The notes: generated from the sequence alone by a model not told the origin. Numbered from the stretch's first letter, positions 1 through 12,568 are shown. The stretch: 34,154 bases of DNA from Guillardia theta CCMP2712 (GCF_000315625.1 NW_005434465.1:41326-75479), one strand, 5' to 3'. A program made the numbers and translations.

Positions 1-52
1 TGAAGGGGAGGAGGAGGGATGAAGGGGAGGAGGGACGCTGATGATTCTGCAG

Positions 53-1124
53 GAGGAGACGCAAACAACGTGACCCTTATGGGTCAGTCCGCTGGGGCTC
101 ATCTTGCCGCCCTGTGAGTCACCCCTTGCCCTCCTCCTTGTCGTTGTTGTCGCCTCTTCTTCCTCACTCAGCTCAGGTGCGTCATCGATGCGGCTGAGAA
201 GGAGGCGGCGCTTGAGAAGCTCTGTGCCTCACACGGGCTGCCTGAGCTGGTGGGGAAGGAGCAGCTGCAGGCGGGTTGGTGGAGGATGATGGAGCAGGTG
301 CAGCGGAATGAAGCAGGAGCTCATTCGTCCATGGAAGGCATGGCCTTCAGCTGCCGACAGCTCTCACGGTTCGCGAGGGTGGAGGAGAGGAGGAATGGGG
401 AGGGGGAGCAGGAGGGAGGGAGAGGAGGGAGGGAGGGGGCCAGAATAGTGAGGGTTGCCGCAGGTTCGTGGGTATCTCAGGGCCTTACAACATTCTCAAG
501 CTCATTCCTTTCATGCAAGCTCGTGGGCTTCCTAAAAATGTTCTCAACGCTCTTGTCGCCGGCGATCCGCTCAAGCAGTCGCCTGGTGCTGATCCTCCTC
601 CTCCTTCCTCTGGTTCTTGCTTGTGACTCGCTTCTTGCCCAGCTTGTCGGGTCCTTGACCTCTCTCCTCACGCTGTTTCCTTCCTCCCCAAAGTTTCACT
701 ATTCCATGGCACCGCCGACGCCACCGTCCCTCATGCTCAGGTGACCTTCTCCTCCTCCTCCTCCCGCTCACTCGCACTCAGACTGTCGAATTCGCCATGG
801 CGCTCGAGAGGGCAGGCGGGCGAGTGGAGACGGTGAAACTTTACGAGGGCAAGAGCCACACGGTGAGAGAAGCGGAAGAAGCGAATAGGCTGACGGGCTT
901 GTCAGGATCCCATCCTAGAGGACCCTTGCAAGGGCTCAGACCCCCTCATGCTTGATCTGCTCAACCTCATCACTGCTAAAGACTCCTCGACCTCCTCCCT
1001 CTCCTCCTCTCCTTCCTCCTCCTCCCTCTCCTCCTCCTCCTCCTCCTCCCTCTCTCCCATCATCCAACACCGACGACTTCACCCGCGAGTTATCGCGGTC
1101 GCGAGGTGGCTGAATCCCTTCTGA
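53..1124 (+). CDS. Isoprenylcysteine alpha-carbonyl methylesterase-like hydrolase (5' end outside window)
   Basis: Alpha/beta-hydrolase of the plant ICME type, which removes the methyl ester from prenylcysteine at membranes. Exons: 53-113, 177-368, 464-585, 643-740, 782-862, 906-1124; all junctions keep frame. Seen: GGD then the nucleophile elbow GQSAGAH in the first exon, the motif VGISGPYNI, the acid-residue region LFHGTADATVP in exon 4, and the catalytic histidine in LYEGKSHT at the end of exon 5. The C-terminus RLHPRVIAVARWLNPF resembles the conserved ICME tail. The 5' part, including the oxyanion HGGG motif, lies upstream of the window. The donor at 369 (GTTCGC) is poor, but it is the only one that keeps frame. 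A TCC repeat in the last exon adds a serine-rich loop before the tail. Ends 100 bp from the convergent EML gene. Confidence 0.82.
988..1056 (+). repeat. TCC microsatellite inside coding exon
   Basis: An imperfect TCC/CTC run lies within the last exon of the methylesterase gene. It encodes a Ser/Leu-rich stretch of about 23 residues between the conserved catalytic region and the conserved tail. Confidence 0.8.
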
Positions 1125-1189
1125 TGGAGGGCGAGCTGTAAAGACTAGCATGCATGTAAATACAGACGAGACCTGACCTGAGCAGCTAG

Positions 1190-1223
1190 AGGAGGAGGAG
1201 GAGGAGGAGGAGGAGGAGGAGGA
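1190..1223 (+). repeat. GAG/GGA microsatellite in the short convergent intergenic gap
   Basis: About eleven GAG triplets lie immediately 3' of the EML stop codon (read on the minus strand). They occupy a third of the 100-bp gap between the two converging genes, so they probably fall in one or both 3' UTRs. Confidence 0.8.
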
Positions 1224-1224
1224 G

Positions 1225-2868
1225 CTAGAACAGATGGTCCATGACCTCCCATAGCAGCAGGCAGCCGTCGCTCCCGCTCGTGGAGAGCAGCAGCGAGTCA
1301 TCGCAGCTGAAAGTCACTCGCCTGATCCTCCCCCCGTGGTTCCCGTAGCTTCGACGAGGAGCCGAGGACGAGAGCACGGGGAAGGACAGCAGGCTCAGCT
1401 GCCCTCCTTTCTCCCCCACCGCTAGCAAGTCTCCTTGCCGGGACCGGTCTACGCAAGAAGGAGTACCCCTGTCCCTGTCCTCCTGGTGACCCCTCTCGCC
1501 TCCCTCTCCTCTCCTCTCCTTCTCCTCTTGTCTCAGTCCCTCCATCTCACGTCCCGCCAAGCACGTCTGTGTCTCCCACTTCACCTCCTGGAACAGCTCT
1601 GTCCGCCCCGCTAGCAGCAGCCTGCCGCCGCCGCCTCCCACCTCCCACACCACCCCCGTCATGTCTCTTCCGCAGCTCTGCGCGTATCGCCCGCACGAGG
1701 AGACGTCGAGGGCTGCCACTGCTCCTCCATGTGCCCCGCAACGGCTGCCGTCTTGCGTGTCGAGGAGGAGGGGAAAAGGAGAGGAGGAGGAAAAGAGGGT
1801 CTTGAGCGCTGAACGGATGGGGAGGAGGCAGACGCTCCCGTCGAAACCACCAGCGAGGAGAGCGGAGTCGTCGAGGAGGAAGCGAAGGGAAGAGAAACCA
1901 GCTCGTTCCTTCTTCGTGGCCCCAGCAGCTTTCTCCGTCCTGCCGTCGTGGAACGAGAGGAGGGGCCGAAGGCTCGCGAGCTCCAGCACGAGGATCCTCC
2001 CGTCGCTCGTCGCCGTTGCCAGCATCCGCCCGTCATGCGAGAGCGCCAGTGCCTCCACACCCGTCGGGAAGTTTTCAGCTCGGAGCAGCTCGAGCTTGAG
2101 CAGGTCAAAGAGCTTCAGCCCCCCGTCGCGACTTCCCGTGACAGCCACCTGAGCCGCAGGATGGCAGCACAGAGCCGTTACCTCCTCCTTGTGTCCCTGC
2201 AGCACCGACAGAACTTCTCCCGTCCTCTCTCGCAGCAGCAGCAGCTCATTTCCCCCCGTCCCCACCAGCATGCTTCCTCCCTGGTAGTCCCCCAGCAGTG
2301 AAGGCGCCACGTACGCCATGGCGCGGATGGAAGCACCGGGCATGGAGAAGCCAACGCTCTCCGCATCCTCGAGCTGCATGCCCATGGGGCTCGAGAGGTT
2401 CCAGTAGCGCACGCAGCCGTCGCTTCCTCCCGTCACTAGTCGCCCTGACGGATGCAGCACCATGCTGATGGTCGAGCCCGCATGCGCGCTCCTCACCGCC
2501 GCCATGACGCGCGCGTCCTGCCAGAGGTAGATGTCTCCTCCCGTCGTGCCGCTGGCAGTTGTGCCATTGGGCAGGCACACGAGGCAGCTGACGAAGTTGG
2601 GCTGTAGCGAAGTGAGGGCTAGGGGAGGGAGGGCGAGGAGAGGGGAGAGGAGGATGGACCTGCTCGAAGGCTCCGAAAGTTCCCGTGCGAGACTGAGAGA
2701 GTGAGAATGAGAGGAGGGAGGGGAAGCGATCTCAGGCTCACCTTCAAAGTCATGGGCATCTCCTCCTCCTCTCGGTCAAGGAGGCTTTCCTTGTGCTTTC
2801 ATGCAGTGTCAACTCCATACAGGGAAGAGTAGGAGGAGGTAAGTGAGAGTTTGGGGAAGTGAGACGAC

Positions 2869-2933
<65 letters not shown>

Positions 2934-4839
2934 GGAGGAGGAGGAGAAGGAGATTACCCTCAAAGTCCAGAACTTGACATGTTTTTTCCCGGCACTCACA
3001 AGTTCGTCCTCTCGTCTCTCTGAAAACTTCACACTCAGCGCTGCCCCGTCCGTATGGGCTGGAGCTTTCGCCAGCTTGACGCCCGCCTGCCAGTCCCACA
3101 CCACCAGACAGTTCTTGGGGTCCGAGCAAAGGGAAGCTAGCTTAGCACCCGACCTAGAAAAAGCGAGAGCTGTCCAGGGCGTGAGATGGATCGAAGGAGC
3201 AGAGGAGGTGGGGTAGAAGAGGGATGGGGTACCTGTGAGGGCTTGCGGTAGGTCTCCCCTCCCCATGCTCGTGACGAGGCAGCAGCTGCTGGAGCTCCAT
3301 ACGCAGAGAAAGGGCTTCTGCCCGCTCCTTCCCGCTCCTTGGCCTGTAGCCACGAGCTCCTTATGCAGCGTTAGCTGAACCAAAGAGAGAGCAAAGAGGA
3401 GCGAAGCAGCGCGGGAGTGAGGAAGGGAGGGAAGGGGGCAGAAGGAGGGAGGGAGGGAGAGTGAGTGAGTGAGTGAGTGAGTGAGTGAGTGGGGAAGAGA
3501 GGGAGGAGACGGAGGTTTACTCCGTCTGGATGCATCGCTATGCACTTTATCTCTGCATCGTGACCTCTGCAACAAAGTGAATGAGAAGAATGAAGCGGTC
3601 AAGGCGAGCAAAGGAGGAGGGGAGGTGAGGGAGAGGCGGGGAGGCAGGCTACCTGAAGAAAGTCTGTCTGTTGGTCGTGAGATCGTGAACGACGCCAAGG
3701 GCAGCAGCGAAGAAGACGAGCTGCAGGAGAGTCAGGGGCAGCAGCGTCTCATCCTCCCGTTCCTGTCCATTCTTGTTCGACACCAGGGCTGCCCACGTGT
3801 CTTTACACCTCAACCCCAACACGTGCTTCAGTTGCAAGCTGCCTGGCTCTCAGTCCCAGGTCTCCTCCCCGCTCCCCTCCACCTCTTGGTGGGCATGGAG
3901 CTTGCGGCCTTGTTAAGCTCTTGAGCCAGGTGGGGAGTCGAATTCCTCTCCCTCCCGACCTGACGTTCTGCTGCCTCCTCCTCCATGGCGATACTCCGCA
4001 CGGAGGACCTGAGGAGCAGCGTCAGCTGACCTTCGCTCCTCCCCTGCTTCTCACCTGGAGACCCTCGCGCCCCTCGCCGAGCTGCTCCTGACAGGTTGAT
4101 TGATGCTGCTTTCTCAGAGTTATGGAGAAGAGGAGGAGGACTGAGGTGGAGTGGAGGAGTGAGGAGGAGGAGGAGGAGGGGGAGGAGACCTAGAGGGTCG
4201 AGGAGAGGAAGGCTTGTCTCCGATGCTTCGGAGCCTCTCCACGCTCTTCCTTGCTTGTTTTGAGGCTTCAGTCTTGCAAGAGCTGCTCCTTGATCGCTCT
4301 TGTCCAGCAGCAGTCAAGCTGCTCCTCGCACTCTTTGAGGCCTCGAGCTTCATCCCAGCCGCTCCTCCCACCGGAACCTCCTCTACCTTGGTAGCTTTCG
4401 TTGACGTCTCCTCTACCTTGGTAGCTGTCGTTGACGTCTCCTCTACCTTTCTAGCTGTCGTTGACGACCCTCCCTCGTCTCCAAGAGTTGGAGGAGAGGC
4501 TGGCGCCCCTCTTGGGGTCTCAGCTGCTGACGTGGCGACGTGCGAGGGATGACACGCGAGGTCTGGAGCCTCGAGCAGCTCTACTCTTCGGATGAGGTTG
4601 GCAACGGCTTGTCGCAACATGTCCACCTGCTCGTCCACCTGCGAGTTCCTCCTTGCCACCTCACGTTCCAACATCTCCACTCGAAGCTTCAGCTGCCTCC
4701 TGCTGACCGCATCTTCCTCATCATCTGTCGGCGCTCCTTCAGGCAAGAATGCACGGCTTGTGCGCTTCGCTTCTGCAGCATCGAGCATGGATGTCGTTAG
4801 CAGGCCGCCATGGTCGAGCTGCTCTCCTTGTTTCGGCAT
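1225..4839 (-). CDS. EML-type (echinoderm microtubule-associated protein-like) WD40 protein
   Basis: Predicted 950-residue microtubule-binding protein. Minus-strand exons: 4839-4190, 4087-4055, 4008-3883, 3838-3653, 3566-3521, 3374-3233, 3169-2958, 2789-2742, 2692-2660, 2601-1225; phases are consistent throughout. Residues about 45-95 form a coiled coil (RRQLKLRVEMLEREV...LIRRVELLE), like the EML trimerisation helix. A Ser/Pro/Lys-rich linker follows. About 270-345 is the HELP motif (LQLKHVLGLRCKD...AAALGVVHDL), running into RGHDAEIKCIAMHPDG. The rest is tandem WD40 repeats with EML signatures KELVATGQ, KHVKFWTL, GDIYLW and CLLLWEV. A charged Glu/Arg insertion sits near 1480-1560. The ATG at 4839 is the first in the coiled-coil exon. 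The exon at 2742-2789 has a weak acceptor (CACAAG), so its edge is the least certain. Confidence 0.85.
2867..2933 (+). repeat. ATG/GAT trinucleotide microsatellite in an EML intron
   Basis: About 22 perfect triplets lie between EML exons 2958-3169 and 2742-2789. They are intronic by the splice model, although an open frame runs through them as poly-Ser or poly-Ile on the minus strand. Confidence 0.9.
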
Positions 4840-5136
4840 CTTCACGTGCAAGGCTGAAGTGACCCAGCTCGTTTGATCTGCTCGGCTGTTTCGCTTGTTA
4901 ATGACGCGGCAGATAAGATTAGATAGGCTGATCCGCGTGACAGTAAGGCTCGGAAACCAGTTCCAGACCTCAGGCTGCTGCCTTACCAGTCATTGAGTCT
5001 GCTCTGCTGTGCGGCCACGAGTCAGTCGAAAGTTTTTAACGTTTTCTCTCCGTCTTTTTCCTTATCTGAGGCTTTTCTTTCTTTTGTATCTTCTGCTCTG
5101 ATCAACTTCTCCTCTTCTCGTCTCTCAGATCTCTCC

Positions 5137-5280
5137 TGTCCTGTCTGTTCTCCTCTCCTCTCCCCTCCTCTCCTCTCCTTGTCTCAGGCTCCTCTCCTCT
5201 CCTCTCCTCTCCTCTCCTCTCCTCTCCTCTCCTCTCCTCTCCTCTCCTCTCCTCTCCTCTCCTCTCCTTGTCTCTCCTCG
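5137..5280. repeat. CTCCT pentanucleotide satellite
   Basis: A perfect CTCCT run from about 5188 to 5270, flanked by degenerate CTCC-rich sequence. It lies in the intergenic region between the divergent EML and carbonic anhydrase genes. The five-base period recalls the GAGAT/GAGAA satellite at 20.4-22.2 and 26.4-26.7 kb, but with different base content. The surrounding 4840-5565 shows no gene. Confidence 0.9.
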
Positions 5281-5565
5281 CCTTTCACGAAATTCAAATC
5301 ATTGGCAGGCCAAGTTGTCAAAAGGATGACCCGGACTTTTTTTTTATAAGTATTTGCAAATTTCAAATTTTCATTCGTCCGCGCGATCCTTATCTTCAGC
5401 GACCTCACTATCAATTTCCAGTATCTACCTAGGACACTGCTAGCACCTCTCTCTACGACCCCTCTGTATCAAGATAGTCACTGGTACTCTTTCTGACAGG
5501 GTAGGTAGTGGACATACCCCCTCTATGATTTCCTACGGAAAGGGAGGGGTGGGGTACATGTCTAA

Positions 5566-5947
5566 GGCCCGTTTCCCGCCGGCTCCCAGATTCCAGATTC
5601 CAGATTTTTTCATACAAATATAAGTCAAATTCTTTTTTTTCTACTCCAAATGTTTTGGAGAACTCAACTATAAGTCATTTTAATTTGAGAATGAAACGAT
5701 GCGGTTGACTTTCCCAGATTTTGCTTTTCGAATGGGCAGGCACTATATGGAAATATACTATTAGCTCAATCGAGAAAAATTGTTAGAAGGTAGGGAGGGT
5801 ACGCTGGGAGCATCAAATATGAACAGGCAGTGGACCCACCCCCTGTCAGTATGTATTGAAAGCACCGGTGAATATTTCGGGGTAAATTTCAAATTAGTTT
5901 GAATAAAGTCAAAAATCTGGAATCTGGGAGCCGGCGGGAAACGGGCC
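5566..5947. mobile_element. MITE, PIF/Harbinger-like (TAA target duplication)
   Basis: A 382-bp element with no coding capacity. Its ends are perfect inverted repeats of 33 bp, starting GGCCCGTTTCCCGCCGGCTC on the left and repeated as the reverse complement at 5915-5947. The left arm then has a 7-bp TCCAGAT duplication, after which the arms match again for a few T residues. TAA flanks both sides (5563-5565 and 5948-5950), as expected for a Harbinger-type TWA target duplication. The interior is AT-rich. Family assignment rests on the TIR start and target site only. It lies 248 bp upstream of the carbonic anhydrase start codon, so it could carry promoter elements. Confidence 0.8.
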
Positions 5948-6195
5948 TAAGATAGATATGGGATGGGTGGGGCTGAAAAGGAAAAACAAGGGGAAAGAGG
6001 GAAGAGAGGGAAGGGAAGGGAGGAAGAGGAGAAGAGGAGGGAGAGGAGGGAGAGGAGGGAGAGTTATGAGATAGGGAGGATATGGACAGAGAGGAACGGA
6101 TGGTTGAGAGTAGCGGCAGGCGCGCCAAGTGCTTGTAGATATCAAGTGTTGATATCATGATTCTTAACCAAGGATTCGCAGGTGGAGCGTGAACG

Positions 6196-7821
6196 ATGTA
6201 CTCCCCAGCACCTCCTCCTCCCGGTAGCCCACAATCTGTCCTTCTGCTTTTGCTGCGCTGACTCATTCCCTGCCTTGTAGATCCCAAGAGGAAGGAGCAG
6301 AACATGCTGCTCGGGTTCCTCCTCCTCATCTTCCTCATCGCTTTCCCTGCGCTCGTGGTCGCTGTGGTAGGCTCCCCTGCTTCAAACCCTTGAAGGCAGT
6401 GAACATGATCGCTGGTGCAGGTCGCGTTCACTAGGATACCAGGAGATGACTGCGCTCTCAACGTAACGACCCCAGTGACCCAGACGGCACATGCGATCCA
6501 CTGGTAGGAAGAGCTTCTGTTCCTGTTTCGCCTCCCTCTCATCCCTCTGCTCCTGCTCTCATCTCACTTTTTGTAGGGACTACTCGCCTGAGCATGGGCC
6601 CGAGCACTGGGCGTCGCTGACTCCTGACTACGCTACCTGCGGCTCCGGCAAGCTGCAGGTCTTCTGCGCGTTCCTCTCCGTCTGCGGGCTCTCATGCCTT
6701 GCAGTCGCCGATCAACCTGCGCACAAGCGTCGGCCCCAAGTATGAGCTTGGAAGGACCCTGAAGAACATCAGCATGAACAACTTTCAGGTCTCCTCGTCG
6801 CTTCTTGCTCAGGCTGGTGATCTAACGGGCTGCACGAGCAGGACGTGAGCACCCTCGTCAAGAACTCCTTCTCCAACTTGGTTACAGTCGTCCACAACGG
6901 ACACACAGTGCAGACGAGTGGAGTGAAGGGATACTTCCAGTACGACAGCACTTGGTTCGAGCTGCTCCAGTTTCACTTCCACACTCCCAGCGAGCATCAG
7001 GTCAGGCCTCCGGACGGTGCTGCGGCTGCTGACGAGTTGAAAGCTGGATGATAATCTGCAACAAGCAGAGATTCACTTCGTGCACAAGGTATGATCGAGC
7101 GGTAGCTTGCTGGGTGAGCTCAAGAAGGATGCAGAGTCAATCAAACAACTACTTGGTGATCGGCGTCTTTGTCGAAACAGCAGACGAGAACCCCGAGTAC
7201 TTCAAGGAGGTAGGGAGACCTGTTGCTCGACTCACCTGACTGACTTCCTGCAGCTCCTTGCTGACTTTCCCAAGTCTGAGGAAGAGGCAGCGGCTATCGT
7301 TCACTTCAACTACACGCAGGTGAACAGCTCTTGATGATTCTTCTGCCCCATCCCTCACCCCTGGCTGCCCTGAATGCTTCTCTGCAGCTTCTGCAAGATG
7401 TTGTGGGCGACAACGCCAACTACTGGATGTACAGTGGGAGGTGAGGGAAGAGGAGGAGGAGGAGGAGGAGGAGGAGGAGGAGGAGGAGGAGGAGGAGGAG
7501 GAGGAGGAGGAGGAGGAGGAGGAGGAGGAGGAGGAGGAGGAGGCGGTCCATGACATTGCGAGCAGCTTCACTACACCTAACTGTCAGGAGGGAGTGACAT
7601 GGATCGTGATGAACAAAAAGGTGAAGATGACTGCTAAGGTAAGGCCCCTCCTTCCCTCCTGCCCCTCTCATTCCTTGTCAAAGGACATCGGTGCGCTTAG
7701 AAATGCGATGGGCAAGAACAACCGACCGATCCAGCCTCTGAATGAGAGGTACTCTCCTGCTCATCTCGTCGTCGTCTTACCGTTCCGCAGGACTGTCCAC
7801 ATGAAATCTCTTCCCATCTGA
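6196..7821 (+). CDS. Alpha-type carbonic anhydrase, membrane-anchored or secreted
   Basis: Complete 309-residue enzyme interconverting CO2 and bicarbonate. Exons: 6196-6223, 6281-6366, 6421-6503, 6577-6658, 6705-6788, 6842-7000, 7044-7088, 7135-7209, 7254-7319, 7388-7440, 7566-7638, 7684-7748, 7791-7821; every junction keeps frame. A short Pro-rich N-terminus and KRKEQN precede a hydrophobic segment (about residues 18-41), giving a signal anchor or uncleaved signal. Family motifs: GPEHWASL, QSPINL, QFHFHTPSEH with zinc ligands H166 and H168, AEIHFVH with H185, the substrate-pocket loop GSFTTPNC, and NRPIQPLN near the C-terminus. All three zinc histidines are present, so it should be active. 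The anchor implies the ER lumen, cell surface or a thylakoid/plastid compartment. Confidence 0.93.
7449..7543 (+). repeat. GAG microsatellite filling a carbonic anhydrase intron
   Basis: About 31 GAG triplets make up most of the intron 7441-7565. The splice donor starts 9 bp before the run and the acceptor CAG lies about 20 bp after it. Confidence 0.9.
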
Positions 7822-8360
7822 TCAAGATTGCGGGAAAACATTCTGAGTTCGTTCCTGAGGAGAACTCAGCCGCCAGATAAGTGGCAGCGTTAGCAGCAGC
7901 TTGTCATGCAATGGGGCTCAAGGAGAAGGGGGCAGGAGGTTGGAGAAGATTAACACCAAATGAATTCAACATGCTGTCAGTGCAGGCCTTGTTCGTCAGC
8001 AACACACAGGCATGACCTCACAGGGATAAATGACCAGAGAGAAAATGAGAGAAGCAACCAGAGGTAGCAATCACAAACAAAATGAAAATTCAAGTTGCGC
8101 ACTGCTTCGCACATCCCTAGCCAAATCTGTCTCTTGCTACTTGTAGAGTGGGGGCAGGGACAAGGCACAATAAGTCGCTAAGGAGAGTACATCACAAGCA
8201 TGAGCCTTGAACCTGGAAAAAGAGATCTTGATCAGAACACGCCTCTCGCTGCTGTCGACCATCATCACTCTCAAAGAATTCTCGTTATTTCACAAGGAGA
8301 AGCACGAAGCAGGAGTCGAAGTTTCACTCACGAAACTTGTTGAGCTGAGCGTCACTGAGC
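7822..8360. other. Intergenic region, no gene seen
   Basis: Lies between the convergent carbonic anhydrase gene and the minus-strand small protein. I see no conserved coding or RNA signal. A possible extra 3' exon of the minus-strand gene (about 8196-8220) falls here. Confidence 0.5.
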
Positions 8361-8948
8361 TCAGAGGGGAACGTACGGCCCGAAGCTGACGGCATCCACA
8401 GGCACATCCCCTCGTGGAAGTGACCCTCTGTAGGTAGCCACGAACTTGTCCTCGCTGGGATACTTGATGCTGATTCTCTTCTGGATCTGACGGAGTTGCT
8501 CCCGTCTGGTAGCGCCGGCAGCATCGATATGATCCCTAGAGTGAGCCATATGCTTCTGCGACATCATCACATGGTGTGGGGCATGCACATGGACAGGCAT
8601 TGCAGTGCTTCGTTCAGCAAGCGACTGTTCTCTCGCATGCCTCCGAGCCGCAAGCTGCCTGGGGCCCAGGAGACCGTCTGTGGCCAAATCGACGTTCCTC
8701 TTTCTCTGAAAGTCACCATTCATTGCAGCCTTGAAGAAGTCAGAGAGCGAAGAGTCCGCTCGCAGCGCCACATGGTGCCTAGCGCTCCCACGCACTCTCC
8801 CTCTCCTTACTTCCTGCTCTAACTCAGTCCAGCCCCTCGAGTTCTTGCCCTCTGCATCTCCTGATGCAAAAATTGAGCTTCTGGTCATCACCAGCGCTGC
8901 CATCGTCATCACAACCGCCGCCACCGCCGCTACCAGCTTCCACGCCAT
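8361..8948 (-). CDS. Small protein with N-terminal membrane/signal segment, unknown function
   Basis: Uninterrupted 195-codon frame starting at an ATG in good context (GCCATGGCG). The N-terminus (AWKLVAAVAAVVMTMAALVM) is a clear signal peptide or single-pass anchor. The rest is basic and His-rich, with an LSDFFKAAMNGDFQRKR segment, a HVHAPHHVMMSQKH stretch and RISIKYPSEDKF near the end. I do not recognise the family. A strong donor (GTGAGT) read on the minus strand near 8332 and an acceptor (TTTTCCAG) near 8221 suggest a spliced isoform in another frame ending near 8196. The C-terminus is therefore uncertain. Confidence 0.55.
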   Translation of the reverse strand: MAWKLVAAVAAVVMTMAALVMTRSSIFASGDAEGKNSRGWTELEQEVRRGRVRGSARHHVALRADSSLSDFFKAAMNGDFQRKRNVDLATDGLLGPRQLAARRHAREQSLAERSTAMPVHVHAPHHVMMSQKHMAHSRDHIDAAGATRREQLRQIQKRISIKYPSEDKFVATYRGSLPRGDVPVDAVSFGPYVPL

Positions 8949-9245
8949 GGCAGCCCGCAGTCCAGACAATTTGCCTCCTCGACTAGGGGTACTCTGTGGT
9001 CTGTAAGGGTAGGGGTATAGTAATATACCCTTTTTTCCGGGATATTAAGTATGATAATAAGGGTGGGGGTAGTAAGATAAGGGGTACTCGACCATGCGGT
9101 AGAAGTTATTTGTGGGGTGGGGACAGACTGGATGCGAAGAGACACGAAACTGAAAATAACGGTTTTATAGATCCTAGGACAATACTAGAACCAATAGGTC
9201 ATATCGCTTCGATTGATTATTTTTAAAATATTCGCCGGAATTTTC

Positions 9246-10440
9246 CCCTCATACGTCCTGCGATTCAAACATATGGGCCTGAGAGGGGATGGGACACTCC
9301 TAATACCACCCACCCTATCCCAATAGTACCCACCCATACCCATGAATCCGGAATTCACAGACCCCACCCTACATCAGAGTTTCAGTTCTTGAAGACTACC
9401 CCTAGCTTGCACTTGTTTATTCCATCTTTACATTTTATACCACCCACCCTTGATTTGAACCCACACCGTCAAGACAAAGTCCTGGACCCCTACCCCAATC
9501 TCGTGAGGGACCCCTGCGTAGAGTGGTGGTCACCCACGGGAAAAGAACACCCCTTGGTGGTTACTGTGAAACGGTTACGACCCCTCCTTCCTCAACTTCT
9601 CAGTACCCCTCCTGCCTCAACTTATCAGTCACCCACCCCACCTCACTACCGACCTGCTCACCTTCCCTTTGACCACCCGTCCCTTTATATCCATTTTCAC
9701 CCGTGCCGCTAGACCTTCCGATGTATTATTGACCCCACCTCTCCCATCAATTTCATAATTTGACCACCCTACCCCTCCATACCTACACGGGCCCCCACTG
9801 ATGAACCACTTCCGGCCTCTACATTTTTGACACCCTACCCCCTGCAGCCTAGATTGACCTACCCCAGTTTACAACAACAACCTACCCCACCCCAGCATTC
9901 TGAACTTCAGGCCCATCTACGCCTTTCTATACACCACCCTCTCAATCCCCTGAAAACTACCCACCCATCTCATGCGACCATTCTCGCACTGTGAGATGAC
10001 AATTTCCAGTGATCGCCCCACCCCTATTACTACCTATCTACCCACCCTTTACCCAGTTCTGAGGTACCCCACCCCATATTTACCTATCATTCCTTCCGAT
10101 TTGATAGTGTAGGACCACTACCCACACGTTCAACTTGAACAGGACCCACCCTGCTCATTTCCTGTACCCCACTCCACCAGTCACACCACCCCTCCTTACC
10201 TGAACTTCACATATCACCCTACCATAAAAATGAAGCACCCTTCTGTTATAAAAGATACCCCTCCGTTGTAGACCCCTACCTACATTGTATCCGATAAGTA
10301 CCCCTCGTCTTGACAATTACTCCTAAGGCAATCACCCTCCCTACAAAATGACCACCCCTCATGACCCCACCCATCCATGGGTACCTACCACCCCCCGTGT
10401 CAGTTCGCCTCAGCCCCTGGAGTTGGGACGCTAACCGTCC
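9246..10440. repeat. C-rich low-complexity intergenic tract
   Basis: About 1.2 kb of + strand sequence is packed with irregularly spaced ACCCC, CACCC and TACCCC motifs and almost no G runs. From about 9000 to 9130 the same motifs appear in the opposite sense (GGGGTA, GGGTGGGG), so the strand bias flips near 9200. No gene is visible and stops are frequent. Short patches of the same style occur at 5500-5560, 15360-15850, 26830-27010 and 32700-33620. Confidence 0.7.
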
Positions 10441-10979
10441 ATGGCACAACGAGAGCGGGGGAGTGATAGAGCAGGACAAGACAAGAAGAGGGAGAGGGGG
10501 GGGGGGGGGGAAGTAACCTCTGTGTGGGAGAGAAACAACCAAGAGAATGGCTTGGTGCTTGTAACGAAGAAATCGAGCAGCGCTGATGAAATTGTGAACC
10601 CTTCCGATTCGATTCTGCGTAGTGGCCACTGTGTGAATCCCAAACAAGCATCAGTAGCCCACAGTTCGAATACAGAAGTGAGATGCAGCCGCATCACAAG
10701 ATATGATATTGTTCATGGGCTGGGAGCGCCAGTAGGGTTGGCTGCGTCTTGATTTCGACGAGAAAAATTGATTTCACAGTCGTACTATCGTTGTTACAAA
10801 GCTTGTTGAGAAATTTCTGATGAATATTGATCTGTGAACAAACAGAGTTGTTAGTCACAAGAGATTGTTGATACTTAAATCGTTTTGAAGACTTCCAATT
10901 TTTGGATACTGTTTGAATTGTGTAGCAGGACAACATAGCTGACGTATCGTGAACAGAATTTGCGTTTTCGTCCAGAACC
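10441..10979. other. Upstream region of the kinase gene
   Basis: Contains a run of about 14 G residues near 10498-10511 followed by AT-richer DNA. No coding exon is recognised. It presumably holds the kinase promoter and 5' UTR. A CCAG acceptor-like site just before the kinase ATG leaves room for an untranslated 5' exon. Confidence 0.4.

Positions 10980-12568
<1,589 letters not shown>

Noticed and set aside
1475-1560. Intron inside the large EML exon at the charged Glu/Arg stretch
   Set aside because: No donor/acceptor pair keeps frame with the flanking WD40 sequence; treated as a low-complexity insertion.
3883-3896. ATG at 3896 as the start of the EML gene
   Set aside because: In-frame exons upstream (3897-4008, 4055-4087, 4190-4839) supply the EML coiled coil with matching splice phases.
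10655-10690. tRNA-like T-loop (GTTCGAATAC)
   Set aside because: No matching acceptor stem, anticodon arm or D-arm can be drawn around it.
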